Positions 32,740 through 45,300 of a stretch of DNA of 64,000 nt are shown piece by piece. A program made the translations under genes and the position numbers. The notes beneath the pieces were generated by a model. It was given only the letters and a program-made list of their open reading frames with translations, made no database searches and was not told the origin of the DNA. Numbering within the stretch: position 1 is the first letter of the stretch; every line of letters starts with the position of its first letter. The DNA comes from Linanthus parryae (taxonomy: Eukaryota; Streptophyta; Magnoliopsida; Ericales; Polemoniaceae): the NCBI GenBank assembly GCA_023055425.1, contig JALGPY010000001.1:28509001-28573000 (forward strand). Direction: 5' to 3'.

Positions 32740-35700
32740 TTAAGGATAATAATTCTTAATCCAGCGCATGTTGACTGAGCTTGGGGTTGAGGTCGTTCCG
32801 TGTAACCTCCGTATTTTGCAGTAGCCACTATCAAAGACTTCTGTGACTTCAAAGGGTCCTTCCCAATTGGCTGCGAATTTTGGGTGAGCTGCCTCTCGCA
32901 TGCAATGGTCAGACGCGCGCAAGACCAAATCTCCAACTGCAAAATCTCGACGTTGGACTGTTTTGTTGTACGCACGAGCGATCCTTTCTTGGTATCGTTT
33001 TTTGGTCCTTTTAGCTTGCTCCCGCTTCTCTTCTAGCAGGACTAAATCATGATTGCGTTGGTTGTCATATAATGCATGAAAAGCCAACCTTGCAGAGTTA
33101 ATCTTCACTTCCACAGGTACCACAGCTTCAGCTCCATAGCATAAAAGAAATGGCGAGGCCCCTATGGGCGTCCTTGGAGAAGTCCGATAGGCCCACAAGG
33201 CTATGTTCAAAGAATCAGCCCACTTCTTGTGGTCATCTGCGACCATATTGCTCAAGATTCCTAATAACGTCTTGTTGGTTGCTTCCGCTGCCCATTCCCC
33301 TTCGGGTAGTATGGAGTGGAGCATATCTGCCTGATGTTGTACTCTGCTAGCTTTGCAGCCACCTGACGATTGACAATAGGAGTGCCATTATCCGAAAGAA
33401 TGGTGTTTGGAATTCCAAACCTGCATATGATGCTTTCTTGGATGAAATGGACCACGTCTAGCGCATTTGCTGTCTTTAGTGGTATTGCTTCCACCCACTT
33501 GGTGAACAACTCGGTCGCGGTGAGAATGAAATGATTCCCATGCGAGGTCGGTCGAATAGGACCGACAAAATCCAGAGCCCATGTATGAAACGTCCATGGT
33601 GTTCCCAACGCGTGTAGATCTACGACAGGAGCGTGCACTAGATTACCTCTGAATTGACATTCCTGACAGCGTCTTACTTTGGTGCGGCAATCAGCCTCCA
33701 TGGTGGGCCAGAAGTATCCAATAGAGAGGAGCTGTCTGCATAATTTCGCACCTCCCTGATGTTCCGCCTGATGAGAAAGGTCCATCACTTTTTGTGCTTC
33801 CTTGCTGTCTAGACATCGCAGCAAGTTACCTTCATGGCCCCTTCGCCAAAGCAGATTTTCTTGCACCACATATCGGGCTGCTTTTCTCTTTAGTTTCTCG
33901 GCTTCTTTTCTCGACCCGGGTACAATACCCTGGGTGAGAAAGTCAAAGAGTGGTTTCCTCCAATCCGCATCATCGTCGGTCAGAGCAATGAATAAAGAGT
34001 CCTTGATCAGTGCGCAACTCTCGCAATTTCCTTGAATCAGTGCTGCGGCCGTTGACATGTCCGGCCAATGAATGCCATACCTCTGGGCTTTCCGATAGAT
34101 TGACACCTCACTTTCCCCACAAGCATGTTGGTGAATCTTTTCTAACAGCAGTTCTCCTTCTTGCTCGGAGACGCATCGCATGAGTATTCCGCCAGGGCCC
34201 TTGTAGTAGAGGGTGTTATCATGTATGCAATATCCCTTTGTGGATGCCCAGTTCTCGCTGCTCGTGCCTTCTGCGATGGCCCGTAAGATTAACTTTTTCC
34301 AGTCCGCATCGTCCATGCATTCATCGTCGCATGCGTCTTCTGTCAACGCCGAGGATGTTCGCACTTCGATGGATATTCTCGCGGGACATTTGTCTGCAAT
34401 AACCTTGGATCCCAAGGTAGCTAAAGCATCAGCATGCCTATTATCCGCTCCAGGTTTGTGCTCGTATCTAACGTCGCAGAACTGTTGCACCAATTTCTGT
34501 ACCAAGGTCCGGTAGGGCAATAAGTTTATCTCCTTCAAACCATACTCGCCCGAGGCTTGTTTGACGATTAGATTGGAGTCCCCCATAACCGTCAGATTGC
34601 TCACTTCTAGGGCCCTCGCCGCGCGAAGTCCTGCTATGAGAGCCTCATACTCTGCTTCATTGTTGGTGACTGCGAAGTCAAGCTTGGTGGACATTTGTAT
34701 GACCTCTCCATCTGGTTTGGTCAAGACTATTCCGATGCCTCCACCTTTCCTTCTTGACGAGCCATCGAAATGGAGCGTCCAATAGGGCAGCTCAACTGCG
34801 TAGATTTCGGGTCCCTCCAATTCTTCTTCAATCACAGGCTCATGACTGTTATCGGGGAACTGTGCTAGCAAATCCGCCACCGCCTGCGATTTGATCGCCT
34901 GCGGCCGAACACATGTGATGTCATATTGGGAAATGGTCATATACCATTTTGCCAATCTTCCTCCAGGAGTGGTGTGAGTCAGAAGATATCGTATGGGATC
35001 GCTCTTCGTGACCACCACTACTTTGTGCGAAGCAAAATAGTGTCTTAACTTCTCTATTATGAAGAATAAAGCAAGGAAATGACGTTCGATGTCCGTGTAC
35101 CTTGATTCTGCGGGTTGCACGATGCGAGAGATGTAGTAGATGGGCCTTTCTTGACCCTCGTACTCCTGAGCTAGGAGTGCTCCTATAGACCTCCTTGTTG
35201 ACGTCAGATACAACAAGAGTGGTGATCCGAGCTGAGGTGCGATCATTACTTTTGACGATGTCAGCAGCTCCTTTAGCTTCCCGAACGCAGCTTCGTGCTC
35301 TGCAGTCCAGTTGTATACAGCATCTTTCTTGAGAAGATCACTGAAGCAGAAAGTGATTTCGGCGATTGCTGGGATGAACCTTCGCAGATAGGATAGCTTC
35401 CCTAAGAAGGTTTTCAAGGTACTTTGGTTATGTGGCGCCGTTTTGCTAGTGATGGCCGATACTTTCGCAGGATCAGGCTCGATTCCTTAACGACGTACCA
35501 CACATCCCAAGAACTTCCCTGATGTTACTCCGAATGAGCACTTCATGGGGTTCATCTTTAATTGAAAGCTTCTGCATCTGTTGAACACTTTTCGCAAATC
35601 CCCCAGATGGTCTGCCTCCTCCTTGGATTTGACAACTAGGTCATCCACATAGAATTCCACTTCCTTGTGCATCATTTCGTGGAACAGGGCCATCATGGCC

Positions 35701-36464
35701 CACTGGTAAGTCGCACCTGCGTTTTTGAGGCCAAAAGGCATCACCGTATAGTTGAATACTCCCACCGGGGTGATGAATGCGGTTTTCCGTGCATCTTCGG
35801 GGTCCATCTTGATCTGATTGTACCCACTGAAGCCGTCCATGAAGCTGAACATGCGATGACCCGCGGTTGAGTCGATAAGTAAGTCGATGTTGGGGAGTGG
35901 AAAATCATCCTTGGGGCAGAAGCGATTAAGATCTCGGAAGTCTACGCAAATGCGAAGTTGCCCATTCTTCTTTACTACTGGCACAATGTTGTCCAACCAT
36001 GTGGGATGGTGATTTGGCTCTATGAATTTGGCATCCAGGAGTTTGACAATTTCCTGCTTAATCTTCACGTTGAGCTCTGGCCTAAAGCTTCTTGTGCTCT
36101 TCTTTACCGGTTTGGATCCTGGAATTACATCCAACCGGTGCATTGTGATGCTCGTGTCCAGACCGGGCATTTCATCGTATTCCCATGCGAATACGTCCTT
36201 GTACTCAGTCAATAGCTGTAGCAATCTTTCCTCCTCTTCACCTGTGAGGTCCGCACTTAGAAAGACTGGCCTCTTCTTTTCTTCGTTCGGGCTTAGGAAT
36301 ACCTCCTTCAGCTCCTGCTTTTGTGGTCTGGGTTTGTCTTCCATGCATTCGGGTGCTTCTTTGAGTTTCTCTTCTATGGTGCTTGGCATTGGTTTGTCTG
36401 TCTCCGAAACATGCTCAATTTGATTGATTTGCTCAGGGATATCCCCATGCTCGCGTGAGGACAC
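32740..36464 (-). pseudogene. pol: Tat reverse transcriptase, two RNase H domains and integrase
   Basis: 36464-35487 holds RT: RICVDFRDLNRFCPKDDFPLP, DGFSGYNQIKM, FITPVGVFNYTVMPFGLKNA and the active site YVDD. An in-frame stop at 35487 is followed by the RT connection and first RNase H (35417-: KTFLGKLSYLRRFIPAIAE, YISRIVQPAESRYTDIE). A second RNase H has LHFDGSSRRKGGGIGIVL, NNEAEYEALIAGL and GDSNLIVKQ. Integrase has its HHCC finger (HQAEHQGGAKL, CQECQ) and the DDE core: WALDFVGP (Asp), LSDNG (Asp), and a catalytic Glu split by a frameshift near 33300 (GNGQ/EATN). The C-terminal domain runs to 32740 (FAVGDLVLR). Enzyme motifs are intact; the frame is not. Confidence 0.92.
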
Positions 36465-36476
36465 CCCCGCGCACCT

Positions 36477-37321
36477 TCATATGCGATAGCATTTCTTCCC
36501 GTTGGCGTATAAACTCTCTATCTCCTTGCCTTCAGGATCATGTTTTGCTATCCTTTTCAGAGTGTACACGTTCTTTCGCTGGTAGGCAATCCGCGGCACC
36601 TCTTCTCGCGTAGGCAGCTTTTCCTTGGCTTCCTCTCTTGTCACCATCACTCCTGCGGGTGACTGATCTTTGATGTCCTCCCATCGAGGCAAAGGAGTGG
36701 GGTTGAATGGTCCCGGTGTTTGCTCATCTGCCATTTCGGTGAACCACACCGCCTCACTGAGATGCGCTTCATCTATGTTGAAAGGATTTGTCGAAGCTGG
36801 TATCTCTACTATTCTGTCATTCCAAATGGCCTTCATCACTTGGTGAGCTGTTGAAGGGACAGCATCAAAACGATGAATCCAGACCCGGCCTATGATCATG
36901 TGATATGTGGTGTTCGCATCTATGACATAGAATTTTGTTGAGCACTTGATTTTGCCGATCTGGCCACCCAGGCGGATCCATCCTATCGTCATTCTGAGTC
37001 GCTTCCGAATCCCATCAGCGGATATGGACGCTTGACAATCTTGTGCTCTGGAATTCCCGCTAGCTTCAGAGTATGGAGCGAAACAACGTTAACTGCTGCT
37101 CCTCCGTCAACGAACGCTCTTTTGAACTCCACGCCATTGATGATGGCTGTAACATACAGAGGCATCTGATGGCTCGCATCTGTCTTTTTGTCACTTGCGG
37201 AGAAGGTTATGACCTTTTCTGTAGAGCGAGACGCCCTGATAACCTTTCCATTGGAGACTACGATATCCTCCCGTAATCTTCTGCTATCCTCAGGATCGCC
37301 TTTGTCATCTCCTTGCGGCAT
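36477..37321 (-). pseudogene. pol: Tat protease region
   Basis: 37321-36989 contains the retropepsin active site AFVDGGAAVNVVS; Asp-Gly-Gly is the usual variant in Tat elements. A frameshift near 36990 leads to 36992-36477, with the second half of the protease (KFYVIDANTTYHMIIGR, matching the family ILGR-type block) and a linker to RT. A stop at 36477 separates it from RT in the same frame. Confidence 0.85.
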
Positions 37322-39111
37322 TTCTCTGAGAATTTCATCTCATCTAAGAACCTGCTGAACCCATGCGATCCCTTCATTCGATCGGCACGTTCGTCCTCCG
37401 TGTCTATGATGTAGTCCTCGTCATCATGGATCTCGGCAATGATGGGTAGACCATCCTCCGCAACCTCCTCAAGGTCCACAATCGAGATCATAGCGACCTC
37501 TTTGCCTTTCGATTCTTGCTCCGCATGGGCAGGGAGTGGATTGTTGCGCACATCCTGCCTTTGATCACTGACGATTAGTTCGCAATTCTTCATCTTTTGG
37601 CTTACCATGATTCTGAGCTTCTTGAAATCAGCTGTAGGGTGCATGAACTTTCCGTGACATTCTCACCACTTCGGGTCTCTCACCATCTCCCTGGAGGGTG
37701 CCTTTTCGAGCGGCGGCAAGATACCGTCCTTTCGCCATTGTCTGCACAGGTCGCTCGCCTCCTCTACTGAGCATGGAAGCGGTGGCGCATCGAAGTTCAC
37801 TACCTTCGGCTGCTTTTGGGGCGAGATTGTATTCACTTCAGCTTCACGTCCCCTCTTATAGCTGAATCTCCCGATTTTGAAAGTAGTACCGCCCGAGGAT
37901 CGCTCAGGGGCGTTCCTCTTTTTCTGCCTTTATACTATAGGCTCGATGTTCTTTGTGCATTCGATTAACTTTGAAAACGTAGGTGTCTGCAAGTTTATAA
38001 GCATACCTTTGTACTCGTCTCGCATGCATTGCAGGCATATCTCCACGAGTCTGCTTTCGAGTATCACATCTTTGCATTCCAAGGACTTGGCCCTGAACTT
38101 CTTGATGAATGTTATCCCATCCTCCTCGCGCTTCTGGTACATCCGCGAGAGATGAATCATCGTCACCTTTTCCTACATCTGGAAGAACTTGGTGTAAAAC
38201 TTCTGGACCATGTCGTCCCAAGTCTTCACGGATCCGGCTTCCAACGTCCTGTACCACTTATAAGCCACGTTCCCCAAGGATTTTGGGAACTCGCGCATCA
38301 GCAGCTTAGGATCAGCCCCATACGGCCCCATCACATCAATGAAGAGCATGACATGCTCATGGGCGTTCCCATTGACGTCTTCGAACTTGTCCCATTTAGG
38401 GGCCTTGTACCCAGCAGGGTTAGGCATGAGATAGATCTCTCGTGGAATAGGTGGATCGTTGTCAAGCTTCGGGATGATGGTATCCGCGAACGATTGGTGA
38501 GCCATAATAGTGTCTATGCGCCGTTGCAGCAACGTCATACACTCCGGAGCACTTCCCTCAGCAGCGGGAGGAGGGGTTGCCGTAAGCGGAGGCGACACAT
38601 ATGTCGCAGGAGGGCTAGGGACATATTGTGAATTCACGTTACCCCACATTGCCGTTGGAGGAGGCAAGGGATACTGTGAGGCCGGATTAGTTACCAAAGT
38701 TGAAGGTTGAGGAGTATGAGTAGTAAGAGGCAACATTTGAGCCGTTGATCCCTGAATTGAGAATAGCTGCGTAGTTACCGGTGGGGTTTGCATGTTAGGA
38801 TTGGGCGGTGTGGTTGACACTCCCAATCCTTGAGTGGTGGAGGCTCCTCCTCCCTGAGAGACAGCGGTGGCTGATGCGGGGTTTGGAGCGAGAGTCCCCA
38901 AGACAGCCATGATTCGTTCTAGCTGTGCAGATTGAGCTTTGAGAGACTTCGCCTGATTCTGGATGGTGGCGTCCAAGGCTTCTAGCGTCGGAGCTTCACC
39001 GGCGGCTGCAGGAGTACGGCGAGTCTCCTCCCCCGAGGTTGTCTCCGTGGAAGGCGATCTGTTACTGACATCATCCTCATGAGACATGGTTGCTTGCAAT
39101 GGTAAGTTCAC
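37322..39111 (-). pseudogene. gag: Tat gag
   Basis: The start is probably the Met of MSHEDD at about 39087, 24 bp after the frame's first Met at 39111. A long Pro/Ser/Thr-rich N-terminal part is followed by the gag core PREIYLMPNPAGYKAPKWDKF and KWYRTLEAGSVKTWDDMVQKF. In-frame stops occur at 38173, 37930 and 37662. After the last one comes ECHGKFMHPTADFKKL, a degenerate version of the Tat zinc-binding region that has lost its final Cys. A frameshift near 37290 leads into the protease frame. Confidence 0.86.
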
Positions 39112-39127
39112 GCCAGGTTCACCAAAA

Positions 39128-39752
39128 TGTGTACAAGAGAATCCTGCAGAGAGAACTTCGTGTACACCAAAGGCAGAGAATAGAAAATGGCACAGGAAGT
39201 GTTGGGTTGTGTGTAGGGAGAGAGTAAGGCAGTAGTAATGTCTGAGAGAGAGACAGGGGTTTGGCAGAGCTTCCGCGTATGTCTGATGTGTCCCCCTTGT
39301 ATGGAAGGGTTAACGTCCTATATATAACGGAGAATGTGACCGTTGTAGTGTGGTTAATGCGCCCATCAATGGCGGCTTAATTAGCTTAACCACAACGGCA
39401 CGTTCGTCCGCGTATATAGGGACCGTTACAGCACGTTATCCGCGAATACCGGAACCGTTATGGGGTTGACCGGGTTTGACCGGATTGACCGGGTTTATGG
39501 AGCTCGTGCCATAAATCTCTCAAAGCAGTTACTAAAGGTCGCGCGCGGGCTTGGCTCGCACGCGACAGGACTTACTCTAGCCTCCGACCACTAAGTACCT
39601 ACAAGTCCCGTGCGGTGGTATGCGAGGGCCCTGTCTCGCAGCCCCCACGTGGATCAGCGCGGCTGGTGATCCAGTGTGTGTGGAGAAAAATATGGTGTGC
39701 TAGATGATTGCCACGTGGCCAAGATTTGTCTGCTCAGAAAGCACTATCTACA
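39128..39752 (-). repeat. 5' LTR of Tat element
   Basis: 625 bp. The minus-strand bases just inside read TTTTGGTGAACCTGGCG; this is the primer-binding area, but I cannot assign the tRNA. Confidence 0.95.
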
Positions 39753-39757
39753 ACGGT

Positions 39758-41373
39758 CTCTTATAACTTTGTCAGAAGTGTAGTCGTGGAGGGGCATGTT
39801 ACCCCTTAGAGGGGGATGAGAAAATGATGTCCTCTCTCTACCTTTCTCTTCCTCATTTGTAGTGAGATGTTGTCGAGAGCTAATACTATTGTGTTTGATT
39901 GTGGGGAGTTGGAGGTGGTAACATCTTTTAGGGGGAGCAATGGTGTCTTATCTTTTTGTTGGTGATAGTCTCTTTTTTGCATAGTCCAACACTGAGGATG
40001 TTACAAAGCTCATGGATATTATAGACATGTATGGTTGTGCCTCTGAACATTATCTTAATCTGGCTAAATCACCTCTGGTGTTCTCCTCAGACACTGATGC
40101 AACCAGGCACGAGATCATGGCACATTGTGAGGTGAACAAGGTAGCTTAGTATGAGACGTACTTGGGCATTCCAACTACGATGGGTATGAAAAAATAAATT
40201 ACATTTTCCCATCTAATTAAAGGTTGATCTCAAAGATCAAATGGTAGGAAGAACATACTTTATATACTGGCTCAGACTCTCTCGACATATGCTATGTCAT
40301 GTTTCAAGCTCCCAGATGGTACGTACTTGTGACCAAATGGTAGAACTTATTAGAATTATTTTGTAGATTGAGGCTGAAAAATAGAGGGGCACCCGCTGGG
40401 CTAAATTGGAGTGTCTGTGGCAGCCAAGAGAATACAGTGGTTTAGCTTTCAAAGACTAAAAACTCTTCAACGATATAGGAATTTAAGGAACCCTAACTCT
40501 CTTCTTAGTCGGGTACTGAAAGCGAATGATTATTGGCATAAGGAATTCGTGTAGCCTGAACTTGGTCATACACTTCCGTATGCATGGAGCTGATTGGTAA
40601 GAAGTTTCTTGATTTAGGCTTAAGGTGGAGACTGGGATAATGTAGAAAAATCTGGATCCCATGGGAACCTTCCTTCAATCTCATTGTCCAGCCGGTAAAT
40701 CAAGAGTTGAGGATAAACCAGCTCACTAACTTGGACAAAACGTGGAACATGGCTGCTTTAGAAATGCATATGGCAACGTTCGATGTTGAGGATGTGCTGA
40801 GAATCCCATTGTCGGCTAGAAATAATGCGGATACCCTCCGTTAGCATTTCTCAGATTCGGGTCATTGTACAGTAAGGTCGGGATATCAACAAGCTCAAAG
40901 AATGAAGGCTGCAGATGATAACCAAGGTACTTGAAATCCTATCCATCTCAAAGCTATGAGAAAATTAGGGAAAATCAAAGTGCCAAAAAATCCAACTCCA
41001 TCTTTAGAGGCGCATTCACAAAGGGTATTCCTACCACGGAGAACTTGCGTAAGAGGTCTATAGACGGCCCAAATGTGTGCCAAGCTTGCGGGGGGATGGG
41101 AGAAACCATTACTCACGTGCTTGGGCAGTGTCAAAAGGGTAGATAGGTTCAAACATGTTGAATCAGGGGTTATTTCTTAACAAAAGGAAGGGGGAATTTT
41201 CTTTGGCCTTGCCATTGGTTTGGAGGTCCATAATTTGGATGATCTTCTGAGTTTTGCTATTGCTATTTGGTGGATATGGCGTTCTAGAAATAATGCTTTG
41301 TTTCGCAACAAGGTTTTCTCATCCACCAAGATTATTGACGACATCAGCTCCCTCTTTGACGAACTACAAGAAC
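39758..41373 (+). pseudogene. Second LINE, piece 2: RT, zf-RVT, start of RNase H
   Basis: Continues the LINE interrupted at 24835. The RT active-site region reads FVGDSLFFA (normally FADDSLLF, so the first Asp of the pair is lost), followed by MDIIDMYGCASEHYLNLAKS and YLGIPTTMG. The zinc-binding block NVCQACGGMGETITHVLGQC is clear at about 41070-41135. RNase H linker SFAIAIWWIWRSRNNALF runs up to 41373, where the next element is inserted. Confidence 0.82.
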
Positions 41374-41839
41374 TGTTAGCATTATGTGCGCCCATGTGGG
41401 GTGCAAAATGCAATTATCCTAAACTTATGGGTTTAGGTGAGACAAGCTCAAACCTTATGGGGTTATTATCAAGGACAAACTCTAGGGGGTAACGTTGCAA
41501 TTAGGTATAAGTCTGTCTATATAAGGAGACAGCCTCCTAGATTATTATGTGTGCTAGAGACATAATAATACACACTACTGTAGAGATCATGTGCTGATCA
41601 TAATACAGTAAACCCTAGACTCTATCTCTAACTAGCCTCCATTGGTGGAACTTGGTGTGGATTAGAGCTTTCGTCCTAGTGATTCGAGCCAGACTGTGGG
41701 AGCAAGAAGGGCACGTGAAAGCAAGCATCCTACGATCATCCGCTGTGCATAGGAGCTAAGGAAGACAAGGTAAACACATGAATCTTCCGCTATAATTCAT
41801 TTTGTAGATCTGTATGTGATAGATCATGTTCGTCCTTCA
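41374..41839 (+). repeat. 5' LTR of LARD-like element
   Basis: 466 bp with a TATA box CTATATAAGG at 41517-41526. Confidence 0.95.
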
Positions 41840-41840
41840 T

Positions 41841-41853
41841 TGGTATCAGAGCC
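41841..41853 (+). other. Primer-binding site, initiator-Met tRNA
   Basis: TGGTATCAGAGCC, an exact match to the standard plant site, one base after the LTR end. Confidence 0.95.
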
Positions 41854-42243
41854 TTAGGCTTGTTTTTCGTGCCTCGTTATGCGTTCCCAAATCAGTTAAA
41901 AAAATCGAGTTTTCGAAATTTCATAATCTGTTAGTGAAACCTATATGGTTAGATAGGGTTTTTCACGAGGATTCCAGAAATATAAATTTTGTAATTTTTG
42001 GACGGACAGAGAATTAGTTATGAATATTTTAAGATTCGGAACTGTGTAAATATGGACTGTTAGATCTGAGCAGTAAAAAGATTTTTTTCAAAACATGTTC
42101 AAATTTAGTTTTGAACACATAATCGGAATCAGCGTGAAAAGACGATTCCAACGATATAAGGAACGCCGGAAACGGAGGCTGGGAAGGCGGCGCGTGGGCT
42201 TCACGCGCCGCCGACGCCGCCTCCACGCGCGGCCGGCTGGGGC

Positions 42244-42380
42244 TGACGTGGCATGGTGACGTGGCGATGACGTGGCAGCCACGTGGGCTGCTGCCGTGGC
42301 AGGTGGCGTGGAGGGATGAAGTGGCAGCTGACGTCAGCACATGGCTGACGTGGCATGCTGACGTGGCAATGGGCCGACGT
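42244..42380 (+). promoter_or_regulatory. Cluster of ACGT (bZIP/ABRE-type) boxes
   Basis: Within 140 bp there are eight ACGT cores. Four or five read TGACGTGGC(A/G) (42244, 42257, 42268, 42346, 42359), with a palindromic CCACGTGG near 42280, TGACGTCA (42329-42336) and CGACGTCG near 42375. TGACGTGGCA is a strong binding site for plant group A/G bZIP factors. The block is G/C-rich, unlike its surroundings, and lies 400 bp after the LTR in the untranslated leader. Confidence 0.6.
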
Positions 42381-45300
42381 CGGCGCGTGGTGGCGCGTGA
42401 GCCCTCCTGCGGCCACTATTTTTCGCCAATTTTTTTTATATATGCTCAGAATTAAATTTCCTATTTTCTGGGATTTTTTCGTATTTTTTGGAAAAACATA
42501 AAATTTTATTATTTTCCAGATTAATTAATTAGTGTTTAGCACACTTCCCGAGGCAGTTAGACGACCTTAAACACACTGTTTTGAGCCCAAATTTTTTCTG
42601 GAGACTTAGGATATTTTTCCCTACCTTATGAGATAGGAAGTGAGATCCTAGGTAGTTGGGAGCAATTTTCGATCTTATTAATTGATTGATTTATTGCTTA
42701 TTAATTTCCAGTAATTATTCTTTAATTCTGGAAATTTCCAGAAATTTCAGTATGTTTATTTTATTATTTTACATGCTGTTGTGGGTTGAATGGATGTGTT
42801 TGATGCATGGATGTGGCTTAGATGGTTTTATATTTGGTTTTGGTTTTGAATATGTAATCAATTAAAATACGGCATGCGTGTCGTGCCTCTCTACATATTC
42901 TATTGTCTTCTCTTCTCATCTGAATCGCCTATTAGAGGTTACTTCTTATTAGAAATAAGATAGTTAGTGAAGATTGAAGAATAGAAGCTTCAAGAGAGGT
43001 GGCCAAACCAAAAGCTATGGCGCGAGGTGCATGGAGCAAAGAGACGAACAAGGAAGCTTCAAGGAGCACTCGAGATAGGCGAGATCCATGAGGCGAGAAG
43101 TTCAAGACTTGCTCAAGACGTACTCTCAATAGTGGGAGTGCACCTTAGGGGCCACATCCATTGCATATTTATTTATGATTATGCTTGTTTTATGTTATAA
43201 CTGCGTGTGATTGGATATAACTGTATAACCTCGCATGCTAAGGAACTAAAACAAAAGAGCTCACATGATTATACATGATTGAAACTAATAGGGAATCATA
43301 AGTGACGATATTTGATTCCTAGAATTGCTACTAGGTTTTGGTGGAGTCCTTATGAGGAACTATGAATTTTAATCTATGTATCATGTTATTTCGGAGCTAA
43401 GAAAATGCTAGTATTAATTTCTTATGCAATGTCTCAAGATCAATCGTGTCTAAATCGAAACTGTAAAGGCTAAAATAATGACAATAAACGATATGACAAG
43501 TCATCGTACTATGTAACCAAATCGTTGAACATAGTTTGTCAAACCACCTACAAGTATGGTCGAACCTGTGATGAATAGTTGTCACAGCAGCACATGAACA
43601 TTATCTTTAGGCTAACCAATAAGTGGGAGGCAGTCAAGATAAATTTCATAGAGCGTGCTATGCCAAGGTGGGGAATGACCTCATCAGCAAGTTCAAGACC
43701 ACTTTGAGATTCAAAGATTGTAAGAATGAGCCTAAGAAGAATCTTGGATCCACCTTAGCCATTTGCCTCATTAAAAGTTGTGAGTAATGACTCATAAATC
43801 CCACCTTAAACTATCAAACTCAAATCATAAAATTTTGGCACTCGACTATAGTACCTGAGATTAGTACTCAACTATAGCATCAGAGATTCATGTCGTTATG
43901 ATGAGATGTTTAAGTTATCCGATTAGCAATTTGTTGCTATCTCTGCCACGTTTCATGAAAGTGCCATGAAAACGTTATATGACACACTTTGAGAGTGTCA
44001 AGATGTTTGGATAAGACCAAACATCGCTCCATTCTAGGATCTAAGCAACCAAGTGCTTGCTTAGAATACTAGTTCAGCATACTTTTGAAGTCTAAGCAAT
44101 ATATGATTGCTAAAAGACTGTGAATGAAGTATGATAGGCAGATGTAGTCCCTAGCCCGGTATTAGGACCGTGGAACAGGTGGGGCAAGGATAAGGGAATA
44201 AGGGCGAAATATTGGTACATGACCAATATCCCAAGACAGGCAAATGCAAAGGAGGAAAAGGATATTTCCCTAAGACTAGAAGACCAGACATGGCGCTAAC
44301 TTCTCGTCTAAGGATCCATAAGATTATCTTTGAGGGAGTAGCCACCAAAAGTTGTTTTGGTCACAGTTTTACTTTGGAATTGGTCATATTATGGTTATGC
44401 ACTCTTGCTTTCTAGCATGAATAACGCCTCAGGATCTTTGGATATCACCTCTAGGGTTGTGCCGTAAGATTATGATATGTGGCGCGCTAGATTGAGACAC
44501 ACTATGTCAGGAAAGGATGTTCAGGCTAGCTAAGGTAGGCCTGCTTGGAATATGCCCAAGGTACCCTTACCTGTGTGCGATTCTTGCCTTACACGAAAGG
44601 CGAAAGGCAAACCATCCAGTAAAGCAGTAAGGATTATTGAGTCTTTACAAACAATTCATTCTGTTGTATTTTTGTTCCATTAAATGTTAATAGCTAAAGA
44701 CATGGTGCTTACTGTTCCATCACATTCGTAGATTATTGTACGCATCTCAACTATGTGTGCTTGGGCCACATAATTCTGAGGCACAAGGGTGCTTGAGACA
44801 GGTATCTACAAAAGGTAGAAAACCGTCTGGATAAAAGGATTTTGCTTAGCCAGAATGAGATTGCAAGTATCTATCTTAGCAAGAGCTATGTGATGGAAAG
44901 GAGTAGTAAGGCAGCTGTGCATTCCCCGCACTCCGCAGCAGGATGCTGTAGCGGATAGGAGGAGTAGGATACTGCCTGAAGATGGTTCGATGTATGATAG
45001 TGCGTGAAAAGCACATGTTCCCTATATTGAGGAGACGCTTTGTTAAACGGTTGTCGATGTACTCAACCAAATACCCACCAAGTCTGTAGTCACTACGCCC
45101 TACGAGATGCGGACCAAAAGGCAACCTATATGAGGTCACCTTAGGCCATGGGGATCGGCAGCTTATGAGCTAACTAAGTTTTCCTATTCAGGGAGAAGCT
45201 CGTGGAGATGGCATTCTCTACGAGGAAGAGGAACCACTAGATGACACTCAACTCACCACTACTCAAGAGGAATATGTTCCTATGGACCTTGAGAACAGTG

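Larger units (their letters stand above)
24836..39752 (-). mobile_element. Tat-lineage Ty3/gypsy retrotransposon with antisense gene, 14.9 kb
   Basis: Two LTRs of about 625 bp (24836-25461, 39128-39752) begin TGTGTACAAGAG and end CTATCTACA. They are flanked by exact ACGGT copies (24831-24835, 39753-39757). Minus-strand domain order is gag, protease, RT, RNase H, a second (archaeal-like) RNase H, integrase: Ty3/gypsy order with the extra RNase H typical of the Tat/Ogre group. Between integrase and the 3' LTR lie 7.3 kb with a tandem array and an opposite-strand gene. By eye the LTRs differ at about 14 sites (about 98% identity), so it is fairly young. It sits inside a LINE. Confidence 0.95.

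Noticed and set aside
42029..42455. Arg/His-rich frames on both strands around 42.0-42.4 kb
   Set aside because: Produced by the G/C-rich repeated ACGT-box DNA, open on several frames at once.
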